The notes: generated by a model not told the origin, from the letters alone. Positions 49,394 to 60,386 are shown, numbered from the stretch's first letter. The stretch is 64,000 nucleotides of DNA from Ornithinimicrobium flavum (GCF_004526345.1 NZ_CP038213.1:2046001-2110000), one strand, 5' to 3'. Translations and numbers: made by a program.

Positions 49394-50144
49394 AACCGGT
49401 GGCGTGGTAGCCGCCGTCCACGTGCACGATCTCGCCCGTGGTCGCCGGGAACCAGTCGGACAGCAGCGCCACGCAGGCCTGGGCCGCGGGCACCGCGTCC
49501 TTGACGTCCCACCCCAGCGGCGCGTGCTCCCCCCACCGGGCGAACTGCTCGAAGTCGGGGATCGACTTGGCCGCGGTGGTGGCGATGGGCCCGGCGGAGA
49601 CGAGGTTGGACCGGATCCCGTGCGGGCCGAGGTCGCGGGCCAGGTAGCGGCTGGTCGCCTCGAAGGCGGCCTTGGCCACGCCCATCCAGTCGTACATCGG
49701 CCAGGCGTACTGCGCGTCGAAGGTGAGGCCCACCACGCTGCCACCCTGCCCCATCCGCGGCAGGCAGGCCGCGGCGAGCGCCTTGAGGGAGTACGCGCTC
49801 ACGTGCACCGCCGTGGCCACGTCCTCCCACGGGGCCTGCATGAAGTCGAAGGCGCCCTTCGGGGCGAACCCGATGGAGTGCAGGACCCCGTCGAGGTGGT
49901 CGACGTGCTCCCCCAGCCGGTCGGCCAGGGTGTCCAGGTGCTCGGTGTCGGTGACGTCGAGCTCGATCACCGGGGCCGGCTGCGGCAGCCGCTTGGCGAT
50001 GGTCTGGGTGATCCTGAAGGTCCGGCCGAACGAGGTCAGCACGACCGTCGCGCCCTGCTCCTGCGCCAGGCGCGCGACGTGGAAGGCGATGGAGCTGTCC
50101 ATGAGGACACCGGTGATGAGGATCTTCTTGCCGTCGAGGAGCAT
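49389..50144 (-). CDS. fabI: Enoyl-ACP reductase (FabI/InhA type)
   Basis: A 251-residue short-chain dehydrogenase-like enzyme that reduces trans-2-enoyl-ACP with NADH in fatty-acid elongation. Features are KKILITGVLMDSSIAFHVA (nucleotide loop), LHSIGFAP, the catalytic Tyr-x6-Lys in MYDWMGVAKAAFEA and the GPIATTAAKSIPDF substrate loop. The motif set is InhA-like. TAGAGT lies exactly 6 nt before ATG 50144. It is probably in one unit with fabG upstream, 98 bases away, although it has its own start signal. Confidence 0.94.
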   Translation of the reverse strand: MLLDGKKILITGVLMDSSIAFHVARLAQEQGATVVLTSFGRTFRITQTIAKRLPQPAPVIELDVTDTEHLDTLADRLGEHVDHLDGVLHSIGFAPKGAFDFMQAPWEDVATAVHVSAYSLKALAAACLPRMGQGGSVVGLTFDAQYAWPMYDWMGVAKAAFEATSRYLARDLGPHGIRSNLVSAGPIATTAAKSIPDFEQFARWGEHAPLGWDVKDAVPAAQACVALLSDWFPATTGEIVHVDGGYHATGF

Positions 50145-50150
50145 GGGAGG

Positions 50151-50156
50151 ACTCTA
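50151..50156 (-). promoter_or_regulatory. Candidate leaderless -10 for fabI
   Basis: TAGAGT on the minus strand, six bases (CCTCCC) before ATG 50144. Confidence 0.5.
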
Positions 50157-50242
50157 GTGCGTGCCTGCTCGCGGACGGCGGAGGCTGCCGGGCTGCGCCG
50201 CGCCGCCGGCCCCCGCCCTGGGTGACCGGACGCCCGGTCGGG

Positions 50243-51714
<1,472 letters not shown>

Positions 51715-51722
<8 letters not shown>

Positions 51723-52527
51723 GGCCGGGACCTGGCAGGTGCTGCGGCGGCCCCGGTGGCTCCTCTACCTCCTGCTGGCGGCGGTCTTCGCAGCGGTCAC
51801 CCTCGGGCTGGGGCTGTGGCAGCTGGACCGGCACGAGGGCAAGGTGGAGCGGCGCCAGCTCGTCGAGGCGAACTACTTCGAGGACCCTCGACCCCTGGTT
51901 GAGGTGCTTCCCCGGGATGCGACGCTCGCCCCGTCCGCGGAGTGGACGCACGTGAGCGCCCGCGGCACCTACCGCCCCGAGCAGCAGCTGCTGGTGCGCA
52001 ACCGCCCCTACCAGCGTGTCTACGGCTACGAGGTGCTCGTCCCCCTCGTCCTGGACGACGGCCGGGTCCTGGTCGTCGACCGGGGGTGGGTGCGGAACGC
52101 CGCGACCGCAGCCGAGGAGCCGGAGGTCGCGCCTCCACCTCAAGGACAGGTCGAGGTGACCGGCTGGCTCCGCCCCTCGGAGCCGGACCTGGGTCGGGAC
52201 CTGCCCGCCGGACAGCTGGCCTCCGTCGACCTTCCCCGCGCCGAGCTGGCGGTTGGTGGCCCGGTGGTCGGTGCGTACCTCGTGCTCGGCGCCGAGGACC
52301 CCTCACCGGAGCAGGCCCCGGCGCTCCTGCCCGCCCCGGACACCCGCCTGGGCTCGCACTTCGCCTACGCGATCCAGTGGTGGCTGACCGTTCCCGTCGG
52401 GTTCGTGCTCGTCCTGGTCATGGCCCGGCGCGAGGCCCAGGACGAGGCGGCCGCCCGCGGCGAGGTCGTCCCCGCCCGGCAGGCCCGGGCCAGGAAGACC
52501 CGCATCTGGGACGAGGAGGATGCCTGA
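51715..52527 (+). CDS. SURF1 family cytochrome oxidase assembly protein
   Basis: A 270-residue membrane protein with an N-terminal helix (WLLYLLLAAVFAAVTLGLGLW), the SURF1 signature LGLWQLDRHEGKVERR, the extracytoplasmic domain including VRNRPYQRVYGYEVLVPL and VVDRGWV, and a C-terminal helix FAYAIQWWLTVPVGFVLVLV. SURF1 aids haem a insertion into cytochrome aa3 oxidase. GTG 51715 overlaps the preceding stop by eight bases. Confidence 0.92.
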
Positions 52528-52572
52528 GCGACCTGTGCACCTCGACGGGACGTGTGCGCGGGGTATGGCGCG

Positions 52573-54438
52573 TCAGTGGCGGAACTGGGTGTCGTGCAGC
52601 GCGCGGTACAGCCCGCCCGCCGCGAGCAGCTCCTCGTGCGTCCCGCGCTGGACGACGCGTCCCCGGTCGAGCACGAGGATCTGGTCGGCGTCCCGCACGG
52701 TCGACAGGCGATGGGCGATGACGAGCGAGGTGCGCCCGGCCAGGGCGGAGTCGAGGGCGCGCTGCACCGCGGCCTCCGAGCCGCTGTCCAGGTGGGCGGT
52801 GGCCTCGTCGAGCACCACGACCGCGGGTGACTTCAGCAGCAGCCGGGCGATCGCCAGCCGCTGCTTCTCCCCGCCGGACAGGCGGTGGCCGCGGTCACCG
52901 ACGACCGTGTCCAGCCCCGCCGGCAGCTGACGCACGAGGTCGGCGATCTGGGCCCCCTCGAGGGCCGCCCACACCTCGTCCTCGGTGGCACCGGGCCGGG
53001 CGTAGACGAGGTTGGCGCGCACGGTGTCGTTGAACATGTGCGCCTCCTGGGTCACCACGCCCACCGTGTCGCGCAGCGAGTCGAAGGTCGCCTCCCGCAG
53101 GTCGACACCCCCGATCCGCACCTGCCCCTCGGTGGGGTCGTAGAGCCGGGACACGAGCGCCGTGAGGGTGGTCTTTCCGGCCCCGGAGGGACCCACGAGC
53201 GCCGTCATCGTGCCGGGCGGCACGACGGCGCTGATCCCGCCGAGCACCGCGTGGCCGTCGGCGACCTCGGCCTCGGGCCGCTGCTCCAGGGAGGCCAGCG
53301 ACACCTCCTGGGCGGCGGGGTAGGAGAAGCTCACGTCGCGCAGCTCGACCTCGACGGGACCGGACGGGAGGTCGCGGGCCGCGTTCGACTCCGCCACCAG
53401 CGGCTGCAGGTCGAGCAGCTCGAAGATCCGCTCGAAGCTGACGAGCGCGGTCATGATGTCGACCCGGACGTTGGACAGAGCGGTGAGGGGTGCGTAGAGC
53501 TGGGAGAGCAGCGCCGCCATGGCGACGAGCTCCCCGATGGTCAACTCCCCGCTGATCGCCATCAGCCCGCCCAGCCCGTAGACCAGGGCCGTCGCCAGGG
53601 CGGCGACCAGCCCGAGCCCGGCGAGGAAGATGACGCGGTTGACGGCGATCGCGACGCCGGCGTCCCGGACGCCCCGGGCCCGGTCGCCGTACTCCTGCTG
53701 TTCCTGGACCGGCCGTCCGAAGAGCCGCACCAGCAGCGCCCCGGCGACGTTGAAGCGCTCGGTCGTGCGGCTCTGCATGTCGGCGTTGAGGCTCATCTGC
53801 CGGCGGGTGAGGTCGGACAGGCGGGCCCCCATGAGCCGGGCGGGGACGAGGAAGAGGGGCAGGAGCAGGAGCGCCAGCAGGGTGATCTGCCAGCTCATGG
53901 AGACGAGCGCGGCGACGACCAGGACAATCTGGACGATGTTGCCGACCAGCCCGGACAGCACCGACGTGAAGGCCGTCTGGGCCCCGATGACGTCGGAGTT
54001 GAGCCGCGAGACCAGGGCTCCGGTCTGGGCCCGGGTGAAGAAGGCGATCGGCTGGCGCAGGACGTGCGCGAAGACCTCGCGCCGCAGGTTGAGGATGAGG
54101 CCCTCCCCGATCCGGGCGCTCACCCACCGGCTGAGCACGGTCGTCAGGGAGCTCGCCACCGCGAGCACCGCCACGACCGCACCGAGGGTGATGACCACCT
54201 CGCGGTCCCCCGGGGTGACACCGTCGTCGATGATCCGCCGCAGCAGCAGGGGCACGGCCACGCTCATCAACCCGCCGAGGACGGCGAGCGCCAGGTAGCC
54301 GGCGATCTCCGGCACGAAGGGCCGGCCGTAGGCCGTCACCCGTCGGGCGGTCTCCCGCCCCACCTTGTGCGAGCGCACCGAGGGGTCCTTGGCGAAGCTG
54401 CGCACGCTCCCGCCGCGGGCCATGCCGTGCATCGTCAT
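52573..54438 (-). CDS. ABC exporter, fused permease-ATPase
   Basis: A 621-residue half-transporter with an N-terminal six-helix ABC_membrane domain (residues ~45-330) and a C-terminal ATPase: Walker A GPSGAGKTT, Q-loop VTQEAHMFNDTV, signature LSGGEKQRLAIARLLL, Walker B VVVLDEATAHLD, H-loop VIAHRLSTV. It works as a homodimer or with another half; substrate unknown (lipid or drug export is common). ATG 54438 has AGAGGAG about eight bases upstream. It follows the ABC-F gene by 45 bases. Confidence 0.93.
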   Translation of the reverse strand: MTMHGMARGGSVRSFAKDPSVRSHKVGRETARRVTAYGRPFVPEIAGYLALAVLGGLMSVAVPLLLRRIIDDGVTPGDREVVITLGAVVAVLAVASSLTTVLSRWVSARIGEGLILNLRREVFAHVLRQPIAFFTRAQTGALVSRLNSDVIGAQTAFTSVLSGLVGNIVQIVLVVAALVSMSWQITLLALLLLPLFLVPARLMGARLSDLTRRQMSLNADMQSRTTERFNVAGALLVRLFGRPVQEQQEYGDRARGVRDAGVAIAVNRVIFLAGLGLVAALATALVYGLGGLMAISGELTIGELVAMAALLSQLYAPLTALSNVRVDIMTALVSFERIFELLDLQPLVAESNAARDLPSGPVEVELRDVSFSYPAAQEVSLASLEQRPEAEVADGHAVLGGISAVVPPGTMTALVGPSGAGKTTLTALVSRLYDPTEGQVRIGGVDLREATFDSLRDTVGVVTQEAHMFNDTVRANLVYARPGATEDEVWAALEGAQIADLVRQLPAGLDTVVGDRGHRLSGGEKQRLAIARLLLKSPAVVVLDEATAHLDSGSEAAVQRALDSALAGRTSLVIAHRLSTVRDADQILVLDRGRVVQRGTHEELLAAGGLYRALHDTQFRH

Positions 54439-54483
54439 CCGGAAAGCTCCTCTCCGGCGCCCGGGGGCGCCCGGTGGCCGGGG

Positions 54484-56082
54484 TCAGGCCAGGGCGATCA
54501 GGTCCTGGTAGTCGCGGCCCCACAGGTCCTCGACCCCGTCGGGCAGCAGCAGCACCCGCTCGGGCTCCAGGGCGCTCACCGCTCCCTCGTCGTGGCTGAC
54601 GAGCACGACCGCTCCCTCGTAGGAGCGCAGGGCCGCCAGCACTTCTTCCCGGGAGGCCGGGTCGAGGTTGTTGGTGGGCTCGTCCAGGAGCAGGACGTTG
54701 GCGGCCGAGACCACGAGGATGGCCAGGGCGAGCCTCGTCTTCTCCCCGCCGGAGAGCACACCCGCCGGCTTGTCCACGTCGTCACCGCTGAAGAGGAAGG
54801 ACCCGAGCACCTTGCGTGTCTCGGTCTCGTCCAGGTCGGGCGCGGCGCTCTTCATGTTCTCCAGGACCGACCGGGTCACGTCCAGGGTCTCGTGCTCCTG
54901 CGCGTAGTAGCCGAGCTTGAGCCCGTGCCCCGGGACGACCTCACCGGTGTCCGGTCGGTCGATCCCCGCGAGCAGCCGCAGCAGCGTGGTCTTCCCGGCC
55001 CCGTTGAGGCCGAGCACCACGACCTTCGATCCCCGGTCGACCGCCAGGTCGACGTCGGTGAAGATCTCCAGGGAGCCGTAGGAGCGCGACAGCCCCTCCG
55101 CCGTCAGCGGGGTGCGGCCGCACGGCGCGGGGGTGGGGAAGCGCAGCTTGGCCACCTTGTCGGCCTGCCGCTCCCCCTCCAGCCCCGCCAGCATCCGTTC
55201 GGCACGGCGCGCCATGTTCTGCGCCGCCACGGCCTTGGTCGCCTTGGCCCGCATCTTGTCGGCCTGCGCCAGCAGGGCGGCCGCCTTCTTCTCGGTGTTA
55301 GCGCGCTCCCGGTGCCGCCGGCGCTCGTCGGCCTCCCGCTGGACGAGGTAGCTGCGCCACCCCATGTTGTAGATGTCCATGACCTGACGGTTGGCGTCGA
55401 GGTAGAACACCTTGTTGACGACGGTCTCGATGAGGTCCACGTCGTGCGAGATGATCATCAGACCACCGGCGTAGCCGCGCAGGTGCTCCCGCAGCCAGAC
55501 CACGGAGTCGGCGTCCAGGTGGTTGGTGGGCTCGTCCAGCAGCAGCGTGTCGGCCCCGCTGAAGAGGATGCGGGCCAGCTCGATCCGTCGCCGCTGCCCG
55601 CCGGAGAGGGTATGCAGCGGCTGGGCGAGCACCCGGTCCGGCAGCCCCAGGCTCGAGGCGATCGAGGCGGCCTCGCTCTCTGCGGCATACCCCCCGCGCG
55701 AGGTGAACTCAGCCTCCAGCCGGGAGTAGCGGCGCATCGCCTTCTCGCGTGCCTCCCCCTCCTGGGTCGCCATCGCCTCCTCCGCGGCCCGCATGCCGCG
55801 GATGACCTCGTCCAAGCCGCGGGCGGACAGGATCCGGTCGCGGCCCAGGACCTCCAGGTCCCCGGTCCGGGGGTCCTGCGGGAGGTAGCCGATCTGTCCG
55901 GTGCGCCCGATCGTCCCGCCGCTCGGCTGACCCTCGCCGGCCAGGATCTTGGTCAGCGTCGTCTTCCCCGCGCCGTTGCGCCCCACCAGGCCGACCCGGT
56001 CACCGGCGCCGACGCGGAAGGTGACGTCCTCCATGAGCAACCGGGACCCGACGCGGATCTCGACGGCGCTGGCGGTGATCAC
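54484..56082 (-). CDS. ABC-F family ATPase
   Basis: A 532-residue soluble protein with two ABC ATPase domains and no membrane span. First domain: GRNGAGKTTLTKIL, LSGGQRRRIELARIL, LLLDEPTNHLDAD. The linker (residues ~245-300, Arg/Ala/Lys-rich coiled coil) is followed by the second: GLNGAGKTTLLRLL, LSGGEKTRLALAIL, LLLDEPTNNLDP. ABC-F proteins act on ribosomes in translation quality control or antibiotic protection. This one has the general EttA/Uup-like form; a resistance role is not implied. GTG 56082 starts it. Confidence 0.93.
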   Translation of the reverse strand: MITASAVEIRVGSRLLMEDVTFRVGAGDRVGLVGRNGAGKTTLTKILAGEGQPSGGTIGRTGQIGYLPQDPRTGDLEVLGRDRILSARGLDEVIRGMRAAEEAMATQEGEAREKAMRRYSRLEAEFTSRGGYAAESEAASIASSLGLPDRVLAQPLHTLSGGQRRRIELARILFSGADTLLLDEPTNHLDADSVVWLREHLRGYAGGLMIISHDVDLIETVVNKVFYLDANRQVMDIYNMGWRSYLVQREADERRRHRERANTEKKAAALLAQADKMRAKATKAVAAQNMARRAERMLAGLEGERQADKVAKLRFPTPAPCGRTPLTAEGLSRSYGSLEIFTDVDLAVDRGSKVVVLGLNGAGKTTLLRLLAGIDRPDTGEVVPGHGLKLGYYAQEHETLDVTRSVLENMKSAAPDLDETETRKVLGSFLFSGDDVDKPAGVLSGGEKTRLALAILVVSAANVLLLDEPTNNLDPASREEVLAALRSYEGAVVLVSHDEGAVSALEPERVLLLPDGVEDLWGRDYQDLIALA

Positions 56083-56250
56083 GGGTGGCTCCTCCTGGGC
56101 GCTCGGGCAGCCCGGACCGGGGCTGCGGGGGAAGGGGGGTGGGACGGCACGCCGGACCGGCGGGTGCACGGTGGTGGGCGGATGACTAGTCTACGCGCTA
56201 GACCCCCGGTCACCCGACCGGCGCGGACGCACGCACCAGCGGAGGCATCC

Positions 56251-57117
56251 ATGACGTTCAGGGAGAACGCCAACATCGGCGGCGGCAGGGCCCGTCGCGG
56301 TGGCGGCGGAGGCGGCGGCATGGCCGTCGGGGGCGGCATCGGCGCGCTCCTGCTGGCGCTGCTGGTCATGCTCTTCGGCGGCGACCCGGGACAGGTCCTC
56401 CAGCCCCAGTCGCAGGGGCAGGACTCCTCGGCCCAGAACGTGGACCTGGCCGAGTGCCGCACCGGGGCCGACGCCAACGAGAACGTCGATTGCCGGATGA
56501 AGGGCGGGATGGCCTCGCTGGAGACATACTGGACCGAGGTCTACCCCCGTGCGGCCCCGGCCACCGCCATCCTCTTCTCGGGCGGCGTCAACACCCAGTG
56601 CGGCCAGGCCAGCAGCGCCGTCGGACCCTTCTACTGCCCGCTCGACCGGCAGATCTACCTGGACACCAGCTTCTTCCAGCAGCTCGAGGGCCAGCTCGGC
56701 GCCGAGGGCGGCTCGCTGGGCGAGCTTTACGTCCTGGCGCACGAGTACGGCCACCACATCCAGAACTACACCGGGGCGCTGCAGGCCTCCCAGCAGTCCC
56801 GGCAGGGCGAGGAGTCCGGCGCGGTGCGGGTGGAGCTGCAGGCCGACTGCTTCGCCGGCGCCTGGGTCGGTCACGTCGCCCAGGGCGAGGACGCCCTCCT
56901 CGAGCCGCCCACCGAGGAGCAGATCCGCTCCGCCCTGTCGGCCGCCGCGGCCGTGGGTGACGACTCGATCCAGGAGCGTATGCAGGGCCAGGTCACCCCG
57001 CACACGTGGACCCACGGCTCCTCCGAGCAGCGGATGGGGTGGTTCATGCGCGGCTACCAGTCGGCGGACGCCAACCAATGCGACGTGCTCAACGCCGCGA
57101 GCGTGGACGACTACTGA
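56251..57117 (+). CDS. Neutral zinc metallopeptidase (YpfJ family)
   Basis: A 288-residue membrane-anchored protein. The N-terminus MTFRENANIGGGRARRGGGG is typical of the family, followed by one helix (GGIGALLLALLVMLFGG), a Cys-containing extracytoplasmic domain, and the zinc motif VLAHEYGHHIQN near residue 165 with the downstream third ligand region RVELQADCFAGAW. Family members are called neutral zinc metallopeptidases; substrate unknown. GGAGG lies a few bases before ATG 56251. Confidence 0.92.
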   Translation: MTFRENANIGGGRARRGGGGGGGMAVGGGIGALLLALLVMLFGGDPGQVLQPQSQGQDSSAQNVDLAECRTGADANENVDCRMKGGMASLETYWTEVYPRAAPATAILFSGGVNTQCGQASSAVGPFYCPLDRQIYLDTSFFQQLEGQLGAEGGSLGELYVLAHEYGHHIQNYTGALQASQQSRQGEESGAVRVELQADCFAGAWVGHVAQGEDALLEPPTEEQIRSALSAAAAVGDDSIQERMQGQVTPHTWTHGSSEQRMGWFMRGYQSADANQCDVLNAASVDDY

Positions 57118-57138
57118 GCCGCCCGCCACATCGTCGCA

Positions 57139-57167
57139 GCCGCCGTCCGGTCCGACCGGGCGGCGGC
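57139..57167 (+). terminator. Rho-independent-like terminator after metallopeptidase
   Basis: Arms GCCGCCGTCCGG (57139-57150) and CCGGGCGGCGGC (57156-57167) pair with one wobble around TCCGA; a T-containing stretch TTCGTCGT follows. Confidence 0.7.
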
Positions 57168-57355
57168 TTCGTCGTGCCGGGTGGTCGCCCGGCCGACGGA
57201 GGTGACCGGGATCACACAGGTCCCGCCCCGAGGGGCGGAATGGGCACCCATAACCCGGTGTTGCGACATACCGTGGCTCGCTGTGCGGTCACACCCGACC
57301 ACGGGGGGACCGACGACGCTGCCCCCGCCCCCACGTCAACGAAAGGGTGCTCCTC

Positions 57356-58753
57356 GTGCTCTCCAGACTCCCCCGGGTCTCCTTCGGGACCCAGGTGCTC
57401 ATCGGGCTCGTGCTCGGCGTCGCGCTCGGCCTCGTGGCGCGGGCCACCGGCGCCAGCGCCGACAACCCGACCTGGCTCTCCGAGACCCTGCGCATCATCG
57501 GGTCCTCGTTCGTGACCCTGCTGCGCACCATCGTGCCGCCCCTGGTCTTCCTGGCCATCGTGTCCTCGATCGCCAACCTGCGGGAGGTGACCAACGCCGC
57601 CCGCCTCGCCTGGCAGACGCTGCTGTGGTTCGCGATCACCGCGCTGATCTCGGTGGGCATCGGCATCGCCACCGGTCTTCTCCTGGACCCGGCCCGCGGC
57701 GCCGGTGTCACCGCCGCCGACGCGGCCGAGCCCTCGCGCACCGGCGGCTGGCTCGACTTCCTCACGGGCATCATCCCCGCCAACGCGCTCGGCCTGTCGG
57801 CCAGCGCGAACGACGCCGGCGTCAACCTGTCGTTCAACGTCCTGCAGATCCTCATCGTGGCGATCGCCGTCGGGATCGCCGTCGTCAAGGTCGGCGACGC
57901 GGCCGAGCCCTTCCTCACCTTCAGCCGCTCCGCGCTCAGCGTGGTGCAGAAGGTCCTGTGGTGGATCATCCTGCTCGCCCCGCTCGCGACCGTCGGTCTG
58001 CTCGGGAACGCCATCGTGGCCTACGGCTGGGACACGCTCGGCTCCCTGGGCCGCTTCACCCTGGCGATCTACGTGGGCCTGTTGCTCGTGATCGGCGTGC
58101 TCTACCCCGTGCTGCTGCGCGTGCACGGCCTGTCGGTCCGGCAGTTCTTCTCCGGCGCCTGGCCCGCCATCCAGCTGGCCTTCGTCTCGCGGTCCTCCAT
58201 CGGCACGATGCCGGTCACCCAGGCGGTCACGGAGCGCAACCTCGGCGTCCCCCGCGCGTACTCCTCCTTCGCCGTCCCGCTGGGCGCGACCACCAAGATG
58301 GACGGGTGCGCCGCGATCTACCCGGCGATCGCCGCGATCTTCGTCGCGCAGTTCTTCGGGGTCCAGCTGGGCCTCACCGAGTACCTCCTCATCGCCTTCG
58401 TGGCGGTCATCGGCTCGGCCGCCACGGCGGGCGTCACCGGGGCTACCGTCATGCTCACCCTCACGCTGTCCACCCTGGGCCTGCCGCTCGAGGGCGTCGG
58501 TCTGCTCCTGGCGGTCGACCCGATCCTCGACATGGGCCGCACCGCCACCAACGTGGCCGGCCAGGCACTCATCCCCACGATCGTGGCCAAGCGCGAGGGC
58601 ATCCTGGACCGGGCCGCCTACGACGCAGCGCGCCGTGGCCTGCCCTGGGCGACCGAGACCCCGGTCGCCCCGGAGGAGCGCCCCGCCCGGGACGCGGAGA
58701 CCGGAGCCGACACCTCGCCGCCGCGTCAGAACCAGCCGGAGCCGGCTCGCTGA
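57356..58753 (+). CDS. Dicarboxylate/amino acid:cation symporter (DAACS)
   Basis: A 465-residue membrane transporter of the GltP/DctA/SLC1 fold. Recognised parts are the serine-rich re-entrant loop LAFVSRSSIGTMP (HP1), the NMDGT-like motif TKMDGCAAIYPA in TM7 and the HP2 region GSAATAGVTGATVML, then DPILDMGRTATNVAGQ (TM8). It imports C4-dicarboxylates or acidic amino acids with protons or sodium. GTG 57356 has AAAGG nine bases upstream, whereas GTG 57347 has none; so 57356 is the better start. Confidence 0.93.
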   Translation: MLSRLPRVSFGTQVLIGLVLGVALGLVARATGASADNPTWLSETLRIIGSSFVTLLRTIVPPLVFLAIVSSIANLREVTNAARLAWQTLLWFAITALISVGIGIATGLLLDPARGAGVTAADAAEPSRTGGWLDFLTGIIPANALGLSASANDAGVNLSFNVLQILIVAIAVGIAVVKVGDAAEPFLTFSRSALSVVQKVLWWIILLAPLATVGLLGNAIVAYGWDTLGSLGRFTLAIYVGLLLVIGVLYPVLLRVHGLSVRQFFSGAWPAIQLAFVSRSSIGTMPVTQAVTERNLGVPRAYSSFAVPLGATTKMDGCAAIYPAIAAIFVAQFFGVQLGLTEYLLIAFVAVIGSAATAGVTGATVMLTLTLSTLGLPLEGVGLLLAVDPILDMGRTATNVAGQALIPTIVAKREGILDRAAYDAARRGLPWATETPVAPEERPARDAETGADTSPPRQNQPEPAR

Positions 58754-58795
58754 GCCCGAGGCTGAGCCCGACGCCCCCGGCCTGACCGGGACGCG

Positions 58796-59521
58796 TCAAG
58801 GACGCGGCGCCGCCCCCTTCCCGGGGACTGCGCCGCGTCCTTCGGCGTTGTGCACGCGGACCCGGACCGCCCGCCCGCGGCGCACCGCCTCCTCCAGGAC
58901 GGACCGTCGGGGGTCGGCGAGGTCCGGCAGCTCCCGTCGCGGCAGGTCCGGCACCCGCCGGCGAGGCCCGTGGCCGAGCCCGGCCAGGGCCTGAGCGGTC
59001 AGGGAGGGGTCACCTCCCACCACCAGGGCCGCCACCGGCCCGGCCCGGCCCTCCCCCTCCTGCAGCACCCGGACGGCGTGGCCCACGAGCGCGCCGACGA
59101 GCTCGTCGGCCTGGTTGGCGCGCCGGCGGGCGAAGCGCTGCTGGCTCCAGCCGCCCGCGGCGGTGCGCGACTGGACGTGACGCGTGCCCACCTTGGAGGC
59201 GAGGAGCTCGCCACCGCCCGAGCTGACGGCCACGGCATACCCGCCCCGTCGGACCAGCAGGGTCAGCACCGGGCCGGGTGGTCGCACCCAGGCCGCGGCG
59301 GCCGACAGGTCGGGCGGCCGGTCGGCCCCCGAGGGCGAGGCCCAGCCCTGAAGACGGGCCCAGGAGCCGTCGGCGGCCGACAGCAGGTACGCCGACGGGG
59401 AGCCTCCCTGGCCCTCGGCGTCGGCGAGCGACCAGGTGACCTCCCCGTGGGAGGTGGTGAACCGCGCGACCCAGCCGGCGATACGCTCGGGGGCGACCTC
59501 GACCGGCCGGGGTGCGGTCAT
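58796..59521 (-). CDS. acVLRF1 family peptidyl-tRNA hydrolase/release factor
   Basis: A 241-residue protein of the actinobacterial Vms1-like release factor 1 family, an eRF1-like fold that frees nascent chains from stalled large ribosomal subunits. The diagnostic catalytic loop is SRTAAGGWSQQRFARRR near residue 118, with KVGTRHVQ before it and RANQADELV after. The last residues (PGKGAAPRP) are encoded by the terminator hairpin. ATG 59521 is the start of the conserved frame. Confidence 0.9.
   Translation of the reverse strand: MTAPRPVEVAPERIAGWVARFTTSHGEVTWSLADAEGQGGSPSAYLLSAADGSWARLQGWASPSGADRPPDLSAAAAWVRPPGPVLTLLVRRGGYAVAVSSGGGELLASKVGTRHVQSRTAAGGWSQQRFARRRANQADELVGALVGHAVRVLQEGEGRAGPVAALVVGGDPSLTAQALAGLGHGPRRRVPDLPRRELPDLADPRRSVLEEAVRRGRAVRVRVHNAEGRGAVPGKGAAPRP
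58798..58842. terminator. Strong hairpin shared by convergent genes
   Basis: AAGGACGCGGCGC (58798-58810) and GCGCCGCGTCCTT (58830-58842) form a perfect 13-bp stem with a 19-base loop. It ends the symporter transcript and lies inside the last codons of the convergent acVLRF1 gene. Confidence 0.85.
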
Positions 59522-59549
59522 CGGCGGGCGGCGGCCGGGAGGCCGCTGC

Positions 59550-59876
59550 TCAGACGTTGAAGCCGAGGGCGCGCAGCTGCTCACGCCCGTCGTCGGTGAT
59601 CTTGTCCGGGCCCCACGGCGGCATCCAGACCCAGTTGATGCGGTGGCTGGCCACCAGCCCCTCCAGGGTCTGGGCGATCTGGTCCTCGATGACGTCCGTG
59701 AGCGGGCACGCCGCCGAGGTCAGGGTCATGTCGATGACGGCGTGGGACGCGGCGTCGACGGTCACGCCGTAGACGAGCCCGAGGTCCACGACGTTGATGC
59801 CGAGCTCGGGGTCGACGACGTCACGCAAGGCCTCCTCGATGTCGGCCACGTTGGGCGGGGTGGTCGTGGTCATCAT
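59550..59876 (-). CDS. MIP18/SufT-like Fe-S assembly factor
   Basis: A 108-residue protein of the DUF59/MIP18 family: DIEEALRDVVDPELGINVVDLGLVYGV at the N-terminus, MTLTSAACPLTDVIEDQI with the conserved Cys, and VWMPPWGPDKITDDGREQLRALGF at the end. It takes part in Fe-S cluster maturation together with the Suf proteins. It overlaps sufU (ATGATG/TGA at 59871-59876) and is last in the operon. Confidence 0.94.
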   Translation of the reverse strand: MMTTTTPPNVADIEEALRDVVDPELGINVVDLGLVYGVTVDAASHAVIDMTLTSAACPLTDVIEDQIAQTLEGLVASHRINWVWMPPWGPDKITDDGREQLRALGFNV

Positions 59877-60370
59877 GCCTCCAGGTGAGATGGTCGGTCA
59901 GTGGTCGGGCTGGGTGCTGGCGGCCGAGAGATGTCGACCCCGGCACGGGCCAGGGCGTCCAGGTAGGCCCCCCAGGGCAGGAGGGCGCACTTGATACGCG
60001 CAGGATATTTCGCGACGCCGGCGAAGGCGACCGCGTCCCCGACCTGCTCGGGGTCACCGGGGTCCGCGCCCTTGCTGGTGAGCATGGCGTGCACGTGGCG
60101 GTAGGTCTGCAGGGTGCTGGCCACGGGGTGCCCCAGGGACTCCTCCGCGAGCACCGAGGCGGCGGCGACCGAGATGGAGCACCCGAGCGCGTCGTAGGAC
60201 ACGTCCTCCAGGACGGCGTCCGCCCCGCTGCCGAGGACCCGGACCCGCAGGCTGATCTCGTCGCCGCAGGTCGGGTTGACGTGGTTGACCTCGACGTCGT
60301 AGGGCTCTCGCAGCCCCGCGTGCTGGGGGTGCCGCGCGTGGTCGAGGATGAGCTCGCCGTACAGGTCCAT
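59873..60370 (-). CDS. sufU: Fe-S cluster scaffold/sulfur acceptor SufU
   Basis: A 165-residue SufU. The three zinc/sulfur cysteines are in NPTCGDEISL, ALGCSISVAAAS and RIKCALLPWGA, with the SufU-specific insertion between the second and third. In Gram-positives SufU accepts persulfide from SufS. Its gene lies 16 bases downstream of sufS and overlaps the SufT-like gene. ATG 60370. Confidence 0.95.
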   Translation of the reverse strand: MDLYGELILDHARHPQHAGLREPYDVEVNHVNPTCGDEISLRVRVLGSGADAVLEDVSYDALGCSISVAAASVLAEESLGHPVASTLQTYRHVHAMLTSKGADPGDPEQVGDAVAFAGVAKYPARIKCALLPWGAYLDALARAGVDISRPPAPSPTTDRPSHLEA

Positions 60371-60386
60371 CAGTGCTCCCTCTCCC

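Noticed and set aside
54484..56082. ABC-F protein as an antibiotic resistance determinant
   Set aside because: Both the linker and domain features fit housekeeping EttA/Uup-like members as well; it lies in core DNA far from the resistance island.
52885..57117. A 1410-codon open frame on the plus strand
   Set aside because: It is the antisense shadow of the ABC exporter and ABC-F genes and only becomes real at ATG 56251, where the metallopeptidase starts. The upstream part has Gln/His/Arg-rich composition typical of high-GC shadows.
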